Shown: positions 38,794 through 48,563 of the stretch, piece by piece
How positions within the stretch are numbered: position 1 is the first letter of the stretch
Layout: each line of letters begins with the position of its first letter
NCBI RefSeq assembly: GCF_013415105.1
Contig: NZ_JACCDF010000018.1
Coordinates: forward strand, 1-64,000
Source of the DNA: Vreelandella salicampi
GTDB lineage: Bacteria; Pseudomonadota; Gammaproteobacteria; Pseudomonadales; Halomonadaceae
Length of the DNA: 64,000 nucleotides
Direction: 5' to 3'
The notes under the pieces: model-generated
Told to the model about the DNA's origin: nothing
The model's input: the letters and a program-made list of their open reading frames with translations, nothing else
Databases searched by the model: none
Made by a program: the position numbers and the translations under genes

Positions 38794-39576
38794 TCACCAA
38801 ACCTTATTAAAGTCTTCCGCTTCAAGCACTTTTGGGTCGCGTTGATATTCGAGCAGCTTGGCATACTTTAAGTAGCTATTGAGCCCTGCGCTGATCGCAA
38901 CGGTCATGCCATCGACCCCGCCCATGAAGCCTCGCTGGAATATATATTTGCGTACAAAGGCATTCAGGCCATGTGCAAACGGTGAAAAAGCGTTGGCTCG
39001 CTTCCCCTTTTGAAACATGATCTTGGCCGCACGACCACTGAAGTTGCGCCCTGGCTTGGCAAATAACTGACCTAAGTTAGTAAAAGAGTAATGCACTATA
39101 TCTGCGTTAAGTCGCTTAGGGTTGGCAGCTCCTATGCTGGCGTGCTGTTTTACATCAGCAAAGCGAGCATGGTGCCGGTTGTAGAGTCGAATACAGTAAT
39201 CGGGATACCACCCACAAACTTTAATCCAGCGTGAGCCAATCATATTGCGACGACGAAAGGCAAATGCGTCATGTTCGGTTGCAGCAAGGTTGAGTTGTCT
39301 AATCGCTTCGACCATCTCCGGCGTTAGGCGTTCATCAGCGTCTAAGCTGAGCACCCAGTCATACTTTACATGCGCTAGCGCGATATTTTTTTGAACGCCG
39401 TCACCTAAATAGGCTTGTTGAACCACCTTGGCACCTAACTCACGCGCGATAGCGGTGGTGCGGTCTTGGCTGCCTGAATCCACCACAACGATGTCATCAC
39501 ATACTTGGCGAGCGGAAGCAATACAGTCCGCAATATTGGCTTCTTCGTTAAAGGTAATAATATTAGCCGATATCAT
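38794..39576 (-). CDS. Glycosyltransferase family 2, WaaE/KdtX-like
   Basis: 260 residues. GT-A enzyme with ISANIITFNEEANIADCIASA, VVVDSGSQDRT and a DxD-type LSLDADERLTPE. The YPDYCIRLYNRHHARFADV region is typical of the WaaE/KdtX beta-1,4-glucosyltransferases that extend the inner-core heptose. ATG 39576 overlaps the preceding stop by 4 nt (ATGA). The longer frame upstream is discarded because it runs into the neighbouring gene. Precise linkage is an inference. Confidence 0.85.
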   Translation of the reverse strand: MISANIITFNEEANIADCIASARQVCDDIVVVDSGSQDRTTAIARELGAKVVQQAYLGDGVQKNIALAHVKYDWVLSLDADERLTPEMVEAIRQLNLAATEHDAFAFRRRNMIGSRWIKVCGWYPDYCIRLYNRHHARFADVKQHASIGAANPKRLNADIVHYSFTNLGQLFAKPGRNFSGRAAKIMFQKGKRANAFSPFAHGLNAFVRKYIFQRGFMGGVDGMTVAISAGLNSYLKYAKLLEYQRDPKVLEAEDFNKVW

Positions 39577-40727
39577 GAAACAGGCATCTCTTGCAAAAAG
39601 GCAGTAGTAATGTGCGCTGGAGAAAAGCGTTCCAGCCAACGTTCATCAATAGCATAGCCGTCAGCATCAAGAATGGCATCGACACGGGCTGCTAACGCCT
39701 CCGGCGTCATTTCACACAGGTAAGCTTCCAGCTCACCGGTCATAATATCACGTACCCCGCCTGGGCAATCGACCGAGACAATCGGCGTTTGGCAGGCCAG
39801 CGCTTCGAGTAATACGATGCCAAGACCTTCGTGGGCAGAGCTCAAGATGAATAGGCGTGCATGATGCATCCAAGGATAAGGGTTTAGTTGGCGACCGGTA
39901 AACGTAACCCGTGCCGCAATACCCAGCTCAACGGCTAGCGCTTCCAGCTCTTTGCGCAGTGGCCCCTCGCCGACAATCACCAGCGGAAGCGTTGTGCGCA
40001 TCTTGGCGTACGCCCGCAGTAGAAGGTGATGGTTTTTCTGCGGTACCAAGCGGGCTACATTGAGTAAATATGGAGAACCGGGTCGCTCCGGAAAGTCTTC
40101 GCACATGGCCTTTCGGATAGACTCTAAAGGGCATGGATTGGTGATGGTTCTCAGCGAGGATGGCTTGACTTGTAGCGTCTGCATGGCAGTGGCGATTTGC
40201 TTTTCGACGCCGTTGGATACGGTTACTAAGTGTTTGTTATGAAACAGACAGCGTGCTTTTAGTCGCTCTAGCCAAGGGGCATGACCTGAGGTAGCTTTGA
40301 CGATATTTTCCAGAACATAACAGGCGCGGGGGTCTTGGAAGGACCATACCGTTTCAAAGGTACCAATGCCGCGGAAAATAACCCGATCAAAAGCGCCATA
40401 TTGGCGCTCAAGGCGACGTACTTCGCGACGAAAAAGTTTTCCACCCCACCAGCCTGATAATACAAAATAGCTTTTCCTCAACACGCTATTGAGTAGGCGT
40501 GCTGCCACCTCAATAATGCCACCCACGCCCGATGTCCACATGGCACGAGAAAGTGCGAAATGGTGAACTTTGACTCGCTCATTGCTTGGTTCTAACTGAG
40601 GGGGGCGCGGCTTAAAGTACATCAAATGGCTCTCATGCCCGTGTTCCGCAAAGGCGTCGGCAAGGTTTACCGCAACCCGTTCCATGCCACCTATTTTTAA
40701 CGTACGCACGACAATCAATACCTTCAT
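39573..40727 (-). CDS. Glycosyltransferase family 4 (GT-B), LPS core region
   Basis: 384 residues. Opens KVLIVVRTLKIGGMERVAVNLADAF, a typical GT4 N-terminus, and has LLNVARLVPQKNHHLLLRAYAK, then GEGPLRKELEALAVEL and SAHEGLGIVLLEALACQTPIVSVDCPGG. It overlaps the neighbouring genes by 4 nt at both ends. ATG 40727 chosen by overlap with the preceding gene and by conservation. Donor and acceptor unknown. Confidence 0.86.
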   Translation of the reverse strand: MKVLIVVRTLKIGGMERVAVNLADAFAEHGHESHLMYFKPRPPQLEPSNERVKVHHFALSRAMWTSGVGGIIEVAARLLNSVLRKSYFVLSGWWGGKLFRREVRRLERQYGAFDRVIFRGIGTFETVWSFQDPRACYVLENIVKATSGHAPWLERLKARCLFHNKHLVTVSNGVEKQIATAMQTLQVKPSSLRTITNPCPLESIRKAMCEDFPERPGSPYLLNVARLVPQKNHHLLLRAYAKMRTTLPLVIVGEGPLRKELEALAVELGIAARVTFTGRQLNPYPWMHHARLFILSSAHEGLGIVLLEALACQTPIVSVDCPGGVRDIMTGELEAYLCEMTPEALAARVDAILDADGYAIDERWLERFSPAHITTAFLQEMPVS

Positions 40728-41668
40728 GCGGGCGAATCCTTTTGGTGTGGCGGAAGTTGCATCACAGGGTGGCACTGCAACCGCTGGCGACGGCGACGGT
40801 TCTTAAACCACGATAGTGCATGCTTCAAACGCTGTTGTAGAGAGGGGGGGGGAGCGCCTGCAGACTCTCCCCAGGGCGTTAATGAATGGTAGTGTCGATA
40901 CAAATAGGCAAGTGGGTGGCGACTGTCGGCGTGCCAGGGTTTCCGCGCACCGATAAAGTGTATGATCGCCGGTTCACGAATAGCGTGTTCAAGTTCCTTC
41001 TGCCAATCAGCATAGTGAGCTACTTTTTTTTCTACGGCTGGGTAAGCGTATGGCTGCATATTCCAGCGCATGGGTAGTCGATACCAGTCTTGGAAAATGA
41101 GATTTAATGCGTCCTGATCAGGATAGCTTAAGGTGTAATCGTGCTGTTTTAATATCTGCTCTACTTGGTCTAGCACATTACGAGCTTTCCACCCTTCTAG
41201 ATCCACCAAAAGGACGCCGGAATTAAAATAGTGTTGATAACCAAGGCCCATTCGACTCTGCTCGGTTCCTTGTAGATTAGCCACACTGGCGATGGGAGCG
41301 CCCTGTATGTCGAATGACAACAGGTTGGCGATATCGTCTAGCACTACAAGGTCACAGTCTAAATAAATAACTTTCTGGCAGCTCGGTGGCAGCCAATTGT
41401 GCATGCCTAGGCGCAGCAAGGCGGCGGGCCCAAAACGGCCCAATGTTAACTCAGGCCAGCGACTGTTCTCAGCTTCAATGATCGTTAGCTCAGCAGGCAG
41501 TGTAGTAAACCAGTTGTTCAGCTTTTGATGAGTATTTGCAGATAGTTTGTAGCCTAATATATGGAAATGCAGCGCTTCAGGTGTCTCGCTGTGACAAACG
41601 GTGGACGCTATCACGGCAGCTGCTTTATCTACATAAGCCTCATCGGAGCACAGAACAATATTAATCAT
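40724..41668 (-). CDS. Glycosyltransferase family 8, WaaI/WaaJ-like
   Basis: 314 residues. Retaining GT-A enzyme. Opens NIVLCSDEAYVDKAAAVIAS, and has the metal-binding DxD as Asp104-Cys-Asp106 in VIYLDCDLVVL. NSGVLLVDLEGWK and the late HFIGARKPWH complete the family pattern. WaaI/WaaJ homologues add glucose or galactose to the outer core. The C-terminal ~40 residues are rich in Arg/Lys and may bind membrane. Overlaps waaL by 4 nt. Confidence 0.87.
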   Translation of the reverse strand: MINIVLCSDEAYVDKAAAVIASTVCHSETPEALHFHILGYKLSANTHQKLNNWFTTLPAELTIIEAENSRWPELTLGRFGPAALLRLGMHNWLPPSCQKVIYLDCDLVVLDDIANLLSFDIQGAPIASVANLQGTEQSRMGLGYQHYFNSGVLLVDLEGWKARNVLDQVEQILKQHDYTLSYPDQDALNLIFQDWYRLPMRWNMQPYAYPAVEKKVAHYADWQKELEHAIREPAIIHFIGARKPWHADSRHPLAYLYRHYHSLTPWGESAGAPPPSLQQRLKHALSWFKNRRRRQRLQCHPVMQLPPHQKDSPA

Positions 41669-43038
41669 TTATGATCCTTTTCCGACATAACAAAGGGCGT
41701 TGAGCTGTTAGTGCGCAATGTGGGCTTCCATATATGGGTAAGGCTACCCGCCATGACAACATTAAACAGAAACACACCTGTCCAAAATATCAAATATGAT
41801 TCAAAAAGATTAATCACACTCCAAAAGCATAAGAAAGCATAGAAAAATAGCAGCACATCACCCGGCATATCGCCTCGTTTCCAAGCAAACCAAGCATTTA
41901 TTACAAACCATATTAATAGATAGAAGTAAGCGGCTAGGCCCAGTAATCCATACTCTAGTGTAATTTCAAGATAGAGGTTATGTAGATGGCCAAAGTTTAA
42001 AGCTTGATAGTGTGCTTGATTATATTTGATGTTATCAAATAAATATTCGACGCCTTGTTCACCCCAGCCCAGCAAGGGGCGCTGGGCAATCATATCGATC
42101 GCGGCGCGCCAACTATACAGTCGCTCTCCTACACTAGAGCGTACTTCGCTAGTTGATAGTGGGACAGAACTCCAATCGCCTCTTAGCAATGCCTGAATGG
42201 TATCCAGCTCTGCAGTGGCTCTTTCAAAGAGTAAAGGGCCATTGGTAAAAATAAGAATCGCCAGACATGCTGATAAAATAAAAAACAAGAGTAGATGTTT
42301 TTTTGAAAAGCTGTTCCTATGCTCAATAAAGATTAAGAGAAGTGCCGTTAATAAGCCTGCTAATACACCTAACCAAGTGGCGCGAGTCTGCGAAATGATA
42401 ACGCCGGCTATGATGACAAGAAAAGCCAGTACCCATAAGGCTAGTTTGCCATAGTGTTGTAGAGGGGCTCTTAATAGTCGTGGAAGAAAAATAAGCAATC
42501 CGAGCAGTACTGTGCCGAAAAACATCGCTGAATGCTGAACGTTACGAATACCAAACCCAATGCGTTCGCCGAGAAAACCACGCTGAAAATCAGCGAGACC
42601 ATCACCCGCGATCCAGGGTGACAAGATGACGGTGGCGCTAGCGACACTCCAAAATAAGAAGGTGTTGCGTGTATTGCCCGCAAGCCACCATGCAAAAATA
42701 ATAAATAAAAATAACCGGCCAATATGATCTAGTTTAGGATAGTCACCTGCCAGGTCTGGAAGCGAAAATGTTAAAAAAAACCAATGAATAATAGCTAGTA
42801 ATAAGGCCCACCAGAGCATGTGGAAAACATGATGTTTCCATACTTGGTTGGCGTAAAGCTTTATGCTGACCAGACCGATGATAGATAAAAATAATTTGTT
42901 TAAGTCACTGAAAATATCAAAATGTGGCTTTGAGAAAACATAAAGCAACATGGTTAATACGCCTGTTATTATTAATGGTAGGGGCGTTTTTCCTAAGTAG
43001 TGTGTTTCCCAAAAGTAAAAGGAAATCTTTTTTTGCAT
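41665..43038 (-). CDS. O-antigen ligase/polymerase-family membrane protein (WaaL-like)
   Basis: 457 residues with about 10-12 hydrophobic spans. The Wzy_C block is visible: VIISQTRATWLGVLAGLLTALLL, then a periplasmic loop with ERLYSWRAAIDMIAQRPLLGWGEQG and NFGHLHNLYLEITLEYGLLGL. The R...W(R/L)...H-N pattern fits ligases that join O-antigen to lipid A-core. No wzx, wzy or O-antigen synthesis genes are nearby, so its polymer is unknown. AT-rich compared with surrounding sequence. First gene of the overlapping 41.7-36.8 kb block. Confidence 0.85.
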   Translation of the reverse strand: MQKKISFYFWETHYLGKTPLPLIITGVLTMLLYVFSKPHFDIFSDLNKLFLSIIGLVSIKLYANQVWKHHVFHMLWWALLLAIIHWFFLTFSLPDLAGDYPKLDHIGRLFLFIIFAWWLAGNTRNTFLFWSVASATVILSPWIAGDGLADFQRGFLGERIGFGIRNVQHSAMFFGTVLLGLLIFLPRLLRAPLQHYGKLALWVLAFLVIIAGVIISQTRATWLGVLAGLLTALLLIFIEHRNSFSKKHLLLFFILSACLAILIFTNGPLLFERATAELDTIQALLRGDWSSVPLSTSEVRSSVGERLYSWRAAIDMIAQRPLLGWGEQGVEYLFDNIKYNQAHYQALNFGHLHNLYLEITLEYGLLGLAAYFYLLIWFVINAWFAWKRGDMPGDVLLFFYAFLCFWSVINLFESYLIFWTGVFLFNVVMAGSLTHIWKPTLRTNSSTPFVMSEKDHK

Positions 43039-43129
43039 ATTCTCAAATTCTCAGTTGTTTGCTACGTATTACTGCAATAATTTCCATCGTGAGCTAAAAG
43101 CTAGTTTTTAGATTACCCGCGTTAAATAT

Positions 43130-43867
43130 TTAGTAGCGATAGCCTTGTAGAGTGCTGTCCATTAATTCTGCGCTATGGAGTTTCGCAGTAAATTTTTCTA
43201 GTGATCTCTCCAACCGCTGCAAATTCGCTTTCTGCCACTTACCTGGGCCTCGCAGGCGGCAGCGGTCGAGGTCGATTAGCCACGGTGTGCCGTGTTGATC
43301 AATCAAAATATTACGCGCATTTAGGTCAACGTGATCTAGCCCGTGGTCGTGAAAGCGGAAAATCATGCGTCCGACGCTTGTGAGCACGGCACTTAATGTT
43401 TCCGCCGGTATTTGTTCATCGTCTAGCCAATCGGCCAGCGCATGGGTACCGGGGATGCGCTGAGTAATTAATGCGGCTTCGTAGGTTAACCCGTGGCGGG
43501 TTACACAAGCGGCGATGGGGCGAGGAACGGGTAACCCCTGATCAAAAAGGGCAGCTGTTAAGCGCATTTCGTGAAAGGCGCGGGAACGTTCGAGCCCGGT
43601 CCACACGTAGCGGGATTTACTCAACTTAGCAATAAGGCCGCCACGGCGATAGGGGCGCAACACCCACTGCGTGCTCGCGCCAGGGGTTGGCTGTAGAAAA
43701 AAACTGTTGCCGCGCCCCGGTGCTTCGCCAGTGATCAGCGCGCGCTCGCGCCAATATTCGGGGGTGAAGTGAGCCGGCTTAATTTGGTGTGATCCCGGCG
43801 CGTCACATAAACTGTCTGCATCCTGTAATATCAGACTCTTTCTTTGCCGGAGTGTCGCTAAGCGCAT
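43130..43867 (-). CDS. kdkA: 3-deoxy-D-manno-octulosonic acid (Kdo) kinase
   Basis: 245 residues. Protein-kinase-like fold: RGNSFFLQP, LRPYRRGGLIAKL (phosphate/Lys region), and catalytic HDHGLDHVDLNARNILID followed by IDLDRCR. KdkA phosphorylates Kdo in the inner core of Haemophilus, Vibrio and relatives whose WaaA adds a single Kdo. This fits the single Kdo pathway inferred here. The start codon overlaps that of the divergent family-9 gene (CATG at 43865-43868), so the promoters must lie inside each other's coding sequence or in a single small overlap. Confidence 0.9.
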   Translation of the reverse strand: MRLATLRQRKSLILQDADSLCDAPGSHQIKPAHFTPEYWRERALITGEAPGRGNSFFLQPTPGASTQWVLRPYRRGGLIAKLSKSRYVWTGLERSRAFHEMRLTAALFDQGLPVPRPIAACVTRHGLTYEAALITQRIPGTHALADWLDDEQIPAETLSAVLTSVGRMIFRFHDHGLDHVDLNARNILIDQHGTPWLIDLDRCRLRGPGKWQKANLQRLERSLEKFTAKLHSAELMDSTLQGYRY

Positions 43868-44969
43868 GAAGCCCTCTCTGCCTGCTCAACCTAACCATAT
43901 TGCCATTTTGCGTTTGTCGGCGTTAGGCGACGTCTGCAACCTCGTCCCTACCGTGCGTGCTTTGCAGCGCCAGTGGCCCCAAGCGCGAATCACCTGGATC
44001 ATCGGTAAGGGGGAGCACAGTTTACTGACCGGGCTCTCCGGGGTCGAGTTTGTTGTCTACGATAAAACCACCGGGATAAAAGGCATGCGTGCCCTCTGGC
44101 GTGAGCTCTCCGATACGCGCTTTGATGTGTTATTGCATATGCAGCAGGCGATTCGCGCCAGCATACTGTCGCTCGGGCTGAAGGCAGATGCCCGCATTGG
44201 CTTTGACAAAGCGCGCGCCAAAGATAAGCAACATTTGTTTACCCAGCATCATATTGCGCCGCGCGCGCAGGCGCATGTGGTGGAGTCGTTTATGGATTTT
44301 GCACGGCGGCTCGGCGTGGAAGATGACAGTCTCGCGTGGGAGCTCCCGGTACCGGAAAGCGCTTATGACGAGGCGGGCCTGATTGGCAGTGATGCGCCGT
44401 ATATGGTGATTAATCCTTGCAGCAACCCGCGGCTGCGCAATTTTCGCAACTGGTCGGCCGAAGGCTACGCCAGCGTGATCGAGCATGCCTGGGTGCAGCA
44501 TGGGCTAAAAAGCGTGTTGACAGGTGGTGGCACCACTGCCGAAAAAGAGATGGGCGAGCGCATCGAAGCGCTGTGTCAGCCAGGGAGTGTGATCAACGCC
44601 ATCGGTGGCACATCGCTTAAAGGATTGCTGGCCCTGATCGACCACGCGCGGGTGGCTATCGCTCCCGATACCGGTCCGGCTCATATGGCCAATGCGCTGG
44701 GCACGCCGACGCTAGGCCTTTACGCCACCTCCAATCCGCAGCGGGCGGCGCCTTATCTATGGCGCGATTTTGCCGTTAACGCCTACCCGGATGCAGTGCG
44801 CACCTACCTACATAAAAGCGTCGACGACCTGCCATGGGGGCAGCGCGTGCGTCACCCAGACGCCATGAATTTGATCAAAACCGAAACGGTGATAGCCAAG
44901 CTTGATGCATTACTCGCCCACACAGCCAATTCCACGAACGCCGGACAAGGAACGCTAGATGAAAGTTGA
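43866..44969 (+). CDS. Family-9 glycosyltransferase, probable heptosyltransferase I
   Basis: 367 residues. [27 protein letters not shown] at the N-terminus, [21 protein letters not shown], then [32 protein letters not shown]. The last block is WaaC/OpsX-like, not WaaF-like. It is followed directly by hldE (11-nt overlap) and waaA, so it likely adds the first heptose to Kdo. The call as WaaC rests on context plus these motifs; a variant family-9 transferase is possible. Confidence 0.82.
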   Translation: MKPSLPAQPNHIAILRLSALGDVCNLVPTVRALQRQWPQARITWIIGKGEHSLLTGLSGVEFVVYDKTTGIKGMRALWRELSDTRFDVLLHMQQAIRASILSLGLKADARIGFDKARAKDKQHLFTQHHIAPRAQAHVVESFMDFARRLGVEDDSLAWELPVPESAYDEAGLIGSDAPYMVINPCSNPRLRNFRNWSAEGYASVIEHAWVQHGLKSVLTGGGTTAEKEMGERIEALCQPGSVINAIGGTSLKGLLALIDHARVAIAPDTGPAHMANALGTPTLGLYATSNPQRAAPYLWRDFAVNAYPDAVRTYLHKSVDDLPWGQRVRHPDAMNLIKTETVIAKLDALLAHTANSTNAGQGTLDES

Positions 44970-46389
44970 TTTAACCGCTTTGGAGCATGCTCGCGTACTG
45001 GTCGTGGGGGATGTCATGCTTGATCGTTATTGGCACGGCGGCACTTCGCGTATTTCACCGGAGGCGCCGGTGCCGGTCGTGCGCGTGGAAGACGCCGATG
45101 ATCGCCCCGGCGGTGCGGCCAACGTGGCCCTCAATATTGCGGCGTTAGGCGCTCACGCAGCATTGGCGGGTGTGGTCGGTCAGGATGAAAATGCCGGTTT
45201 ACTAAATGAGAGCTTAGCCGGTTCCGGTGTAAGCACTTACTTTCAGTGTAGCGCTGATGTGCCAACGATTACCAAGCTGCGAGTGATGAGTCGCAACCAG
45301 CAGCTACTGCGGCTCGATTTTGAGCAGCGCCTTGATAACGTCGATACACAACCGCTGCTGGATAGCGTGGAAAAAGCGCTACCCGACTGCGACGTAATGG
45401 TGCTATCTGATTACGGCAAGGGCACTCTGAATCAGGTTGAGCGACTAATTGAACTCGCCAAGGTAGCGGGCAAGCGCGTGCTGATCGATCCCAAAGGTCA
45501 GGATTTTCGCAAATACCGCGGCGCCAGCCTGATTACGCCCAACCTGGGCGAATTCGAGGCGATTGTCGGCCACTGTGAAAACGACGAGCAGCTCGCCGAG
45601 CGTGGCGAAGCGCTGCGCGCTGAGCTTGACCTGGAAGCGTTGTTGATCACCCGCAGCGAAAAGGGCATGACGCTGATTCGTGAAGGGCATGCGCCGCTGC
45701 ACCTGCCCACCCGCGCGCAGGAGGTCTTCGACGTTACCGGCGCAGGCGATACGGTGATCGGAATGATGGGCTTGGCGCTGGCCGCTGGGCATGCGTTGCC
45801 CGAGGCGATGATGCTAGCGAACCTCGGCGCCGGGCTGGTGGTGGCCAAGCCGGGCACCGCGACGCTTTCGATTGCCGAGCTTTACACCGCACTGCACGGC
45901 GATACGCTTGCCGAATATGGCGTTATCGAGCCCAACCCACTGATAGAAGCGGTGCGCGCGGCACAAGCCCGGGGCGAGCGGGTGGTGATGACCAACGGCT
46001 GCTTCGATATTCTCCACGCCGGCCACGTGGCCTATCTGGAACAGGCTAGACGGCTTGGTGATCGGCTGATTGTGGCGGTTAACGACGACGCCTCGATCGC
46101 GCGCTTGAAAGGCCCGCAACGGCCGATCAATCCGCTCAACCGGCGGATGCAGGTGCTGGCAGGGCTTGGCGCAGTGGATTGGGTGGTGCCGTTTAGCGAT
46201 GATACGCCGCAAGCGCTGATTGAAGCAGTGTTGCCGGATGTGCTCGTCAAAGGCGGCGATTACCATCCTGACGATATTGCCGGCGGTGCGGCCGTGAAGG
46301 CCCATGGCGGCGAGGTGAAAGTGCTGGGCTTTGAAGATGGCGTTTCCACCACGGCGATGATCGATACCATTCTGGACCGCGAGCGCTAA
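44959..46389 (+). CDS. hldE: Bifunctional heptose-7-phosphate kinase / heptose-1-phosphate adenylyltransferase
   Basis: 476 residues. The ribokinase-like N-terminal domain (about 1-320) shows [17 protein letters not shown] and [17 protein letters not shown]. The C-terminal nucleotidyltransferase domain shows [20 protein letters not shown]. Acts with GmhB and HldD, both encoded in this window. Only gmhA is not seen here. Overlaps the genes on both sides. Confidence 0.98.
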   Translation: MKVDLTALEHARVLVVGDVMLDRYWHGGTSRISPEAPVPVVRVEDADDRPGGAANVALNIAALGAHAALAGVVGQDENAGLLNESLAGSGVSTYFQCSADVPTITKLRVMSRNQQLLRLDFEQRLDNVDTQPLLDSVEKALPDCDVMVLSDYGKGTLNQVERLIELAKVAGKRVLIDPKGQDFRKYRGASLITPNLGEFEAIVGHCENDEQLAERGEALRAELDLEALLITRSEKGMTLIREGHAPLHLPTRAQEVFDVTGAGDTVIGMMGLALAAGHALPEAMMLANLGAGLVVAKPGTATLSIAELYTALHGDTLAEYGVIEPNPLIEAVRAAQARGERVVMTNGCFDILHAGHVAYLEQARRLGDRLIVAVNDDASIARLKGPQRPINPLNRRMQVLAGLGAVDWVVPFSDDTPQALIEAVLPDVLVKGGDYHPDDIAGGAAVKAHGGEVKVLGFEDGVSTTAMIDTILDRER

Positions 46390-47666
46390 TGCCCGCCTGG
46401 CCACGTTATTTATATTCTGCCGCACTCTATGTGCTTTCGCCGCTGATTGGCTGGCGCATTTGGCGTGAGCAAGTACCCACTTACTCGCGCTTGCAGCGTC
46501 TGGGATTGGAGCGTGAGCCACGCCCCGAGGGGCCGTCGATCTGGCTACATTGCGCCTCGGTAGGTGAGGTGCGTGCGGCAAAGCCGTTGATTGAAGCGCT
46601 TTTAAGTGCCTATCCCCAGCACTGCCTGCTCGTCACTACCATGACCGCTACTGGGGCGCAGCAAGTGCAAGCGCTTACTCACCTTTCGCCGAATTTACGT
46701 CACCGCTTCCTACCGCTGGATTTTCCCGGTAGTGCCAAGCGCTTTGTGCGCCACTGGCAGCCCGCCCTTGCGATTATGTTTGAAACCGAGCTCTGGCCCA
46801 ATTTGCTTCACGTTTGCGCGGCTGAGCGCATCCCCGTGGCGGTAGTGAACGGTCGTTTATCAGCGCGGGCCTTTGCGCGCTACCGGCGTTCTCCGCGTTT
46901 GATGGCACAGGCCCTGGAGAATGTCACGTGGCTTGCCGCCAAGTCGGACGGTGATGCCGAGCGCTTTCAGACCCTAGGTGTACCAGCCTCACGAACCCAG
47001 GTAGTGGGCTCGCTGAAATTTGAGATAACCGCACCCGATAAGGTGTGGGAGGAGAGTGAGCGCTTACGCAAAGCTGTTTTCCGGCCGGCGGGTAAGCGCC
47101 CTATCTGGGTCGCGGGCTCGACCCGCGACGGTGAAGAATCCCATGTGCTCGCCGCGCATCGCGCGCTGCGCAAAACGTTTCCCGAGGCGCTATTGATTTT
47201 GGTGCCGCGCCACCCGCAGCGCTTTGACGACGTCGCTCACACCTGTGAGCAAGCAGGTTTTGCCGTGGCGCGCCGAAGCCTAAAGCAGCCGGTGATGAAA
47301 GACACAGCGGTTTACCTGGGCGATACGCTGGGTGAGCTTGGTATGCTCTACGCGGCAGGCGATGTGGCCTTTGTTGGGGGTAGTTTGGTGCCGCTTGGCG
47401 GCCACAACGTGGTGGAGTCGGCTAGTCTTGGGCGTTTTACGCTGTGCGGGCCGTCGCTTGAAAATTTTGACGATGTTGCCGCGCCGCTTATCGAAGCTGG
47501 CGCGCTCTCGTCGGTCGCCAATGCCGAGGCGTTGGGAGAGGCGTTGGTTGACGCCTTTAGCGACCCCGCTGCCACGGCGCAAAAAGGCGCGCAGGGGCAG
47601 CGGGTAGTGGCAGAGGAGCGCGGCGCGCTGGCGCGCACGATGAAGGGATTGGCACGTTTTCTGTGA
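46389..47666 (+). CDS. waaA: Kdo transferase WaaA
   Basis: 425 residues. Adds Kdo from CMP-Kdo to lipid IVA. N-terminal membrane anchor (YLYSAALYVLSPLIGW), IWLHCASVGEVRAAKPLI, FETELWPNLLHVC, GSTRDGEE, and VGGSLVPLGGHNVVE are all family signatures. The start overlaps the hldE stop (TAATG). Whether it adds one or two Kdo residues cannot be read from sequence, but adjacent kdkA suggests one. Confidence 0.97.
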   Translation: MPAWPRYLYSAALYVLSPLIGWRIWREQVPTYSRLQRLGLEREPRPEGPSIWLHCASVGEVRAAKPLIEALLSAYPQHCLLVTTMTATGAQQVQALTHLSPNLRHRFLPLDFPGSAKRFVRHWQPALAIMFETELWPNLLHVCAAERIPVAVVNGRLSARAFARYRRSPRLMAQALENVTWLAAKSDGDAERFQTLGVPASRTQVVGSLKFEITAPDKVWEESERLRKAVFRPAGKRPIWVAGSTRDGEESHVLAAHRALRKTFPEALLILVPRHPQRFDDVAHTCEQAGFAVARRSLKQPVMKDTAVYLGDTLGELGMLYAAGDVAFVGGSLVPLGGHNVVESASLGRFTLCGPSLENFDDVAAPLIEAGALSSVANAEALGEALVDAFSDPAATAQKGAQGQRVVAEERGALARTMKGLARFL

Positions 47667-47680
47667 GATCTTCTCCGCCC

Positions 47681-47705
47681 ATCCTTCGACAAGTCCAGGG
47701 TGAGC
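47681..47705. repeat. Dispersed CCTTCGACAA-type repeat, copy B
   Basis: ATCCTTCGACAAGTCCAGGG and the next five bases resemble copy A (28313-28336) and the common intergenic form CCTTCGACAAGCTCAGGGTGAG. It sits between the convergent waaA and rpiA genes. Confidence 0.6.
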
Positions 47706-47715
47706 GCTGAGTGGT

Positions 47716-48390
47716 TCAACGCAGCGCGGTGCGCTCGACGCCGTCCTCTCTGCCTAAAAGCAGCACATCGGCACCGCGGGCGGCGAACAAGCCGTTGGTA
47801 ACCACGCCGACAATGCTGTTAAGGGTGGCTTCCATCGCCTTCGGGTCGTTGATCATAAAGTCATAGCAATCGATGATCTGGTTGCCGTTATCGGTCACCA
47901 CGCCCTCGCGGTAAATCGGTTCGGCGCCGAGCTTCACTAGCTCGCGAGCGACGTAAGAGCGTGCCATGGGGATGACCTCAATCGGCAACGGGAAGTGCCC
48001 CAGCTGAGCGACGTACTTGGAGCCATCGGCGATGCAGATGAACCGCTCAGCGCAAGCGGCGACGATTTTTTCCCTTGTGAGCGCCGCCCCTCCGCCTTTG
48101 ATCATTTGTAAGTGGGCGTTCACTTCGTCTGCGCCGTCGACATAAAAAGGTAATGTGCCGCTACTGTTGAGCTCTAGTACATCGATACCCACATCTTTTA
48201 AGCGCTTGGCGCTGGCATCCGAGCTTGCCACCGCGCCCTTGAAACGGCCGGCGAATTTGCCTAGGCGGTCGATAAATAAATTGGCCGTGGAACCGGTGCC
48301 AATGCCGAGCACGGTGTCTTTCTCAAGCCACGGTTCGATCTCTTTGATGGCGGCGTCAGCAACGGCGGCTTTCAGTTCGTCTTGGGTCAT
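47716..48390 (-). CDS. rpiA: Ribose-5-phosphate isomerase A
   Basis: 224 residues. Interconverts ribose-5-phosphate and ribulose-5-phosphate. [17 protein letters not shown] at the N-terminus, [28 protein letters not shown] in the middle. ATG at 48388-48390 ([10 protein letters not shown]) is the conserved start; an in-frame ATG lies 16 codons upstream. Divergent from ilvA, as in many gammaproteobacteria. Confidence 0.97.
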   Translation of the reverse strand: MTQDELKAAVADAAIKEIEPWLEKDTVLGIGTGSTANLFIDRLGKFAGRFKGAVASSDASAKRLKDVGIDVLELNSSGTLPFYVDGADEVNAHLQMIKGGGAALTREKIVAACAERFICIADGSKYVAQLGHFPLPIEVIPMARSYVARELVKLGAEPIYREGVVTDNGNQIIDCYDFMINDPKAMEATLNSIVGVVTNGLFAARGADVLLLGREDGVERTALR

Positions 48391-48563
48391 GGGGCGCCTT
48401 TTTGGGTCAAAGGAAGGGTAAGTGACGATAGAGGCCACAGTATAGCGGGGGAAAAGCGCGCTGCCGATGTTGAAGTGCTAGACGCCACTAGGCGCTATCT
48501 GCTACCAATAGAGGCTTTGTCTGACTTGCGCCGTGATGGCCATTACTCCTGTGGGATACCAGC

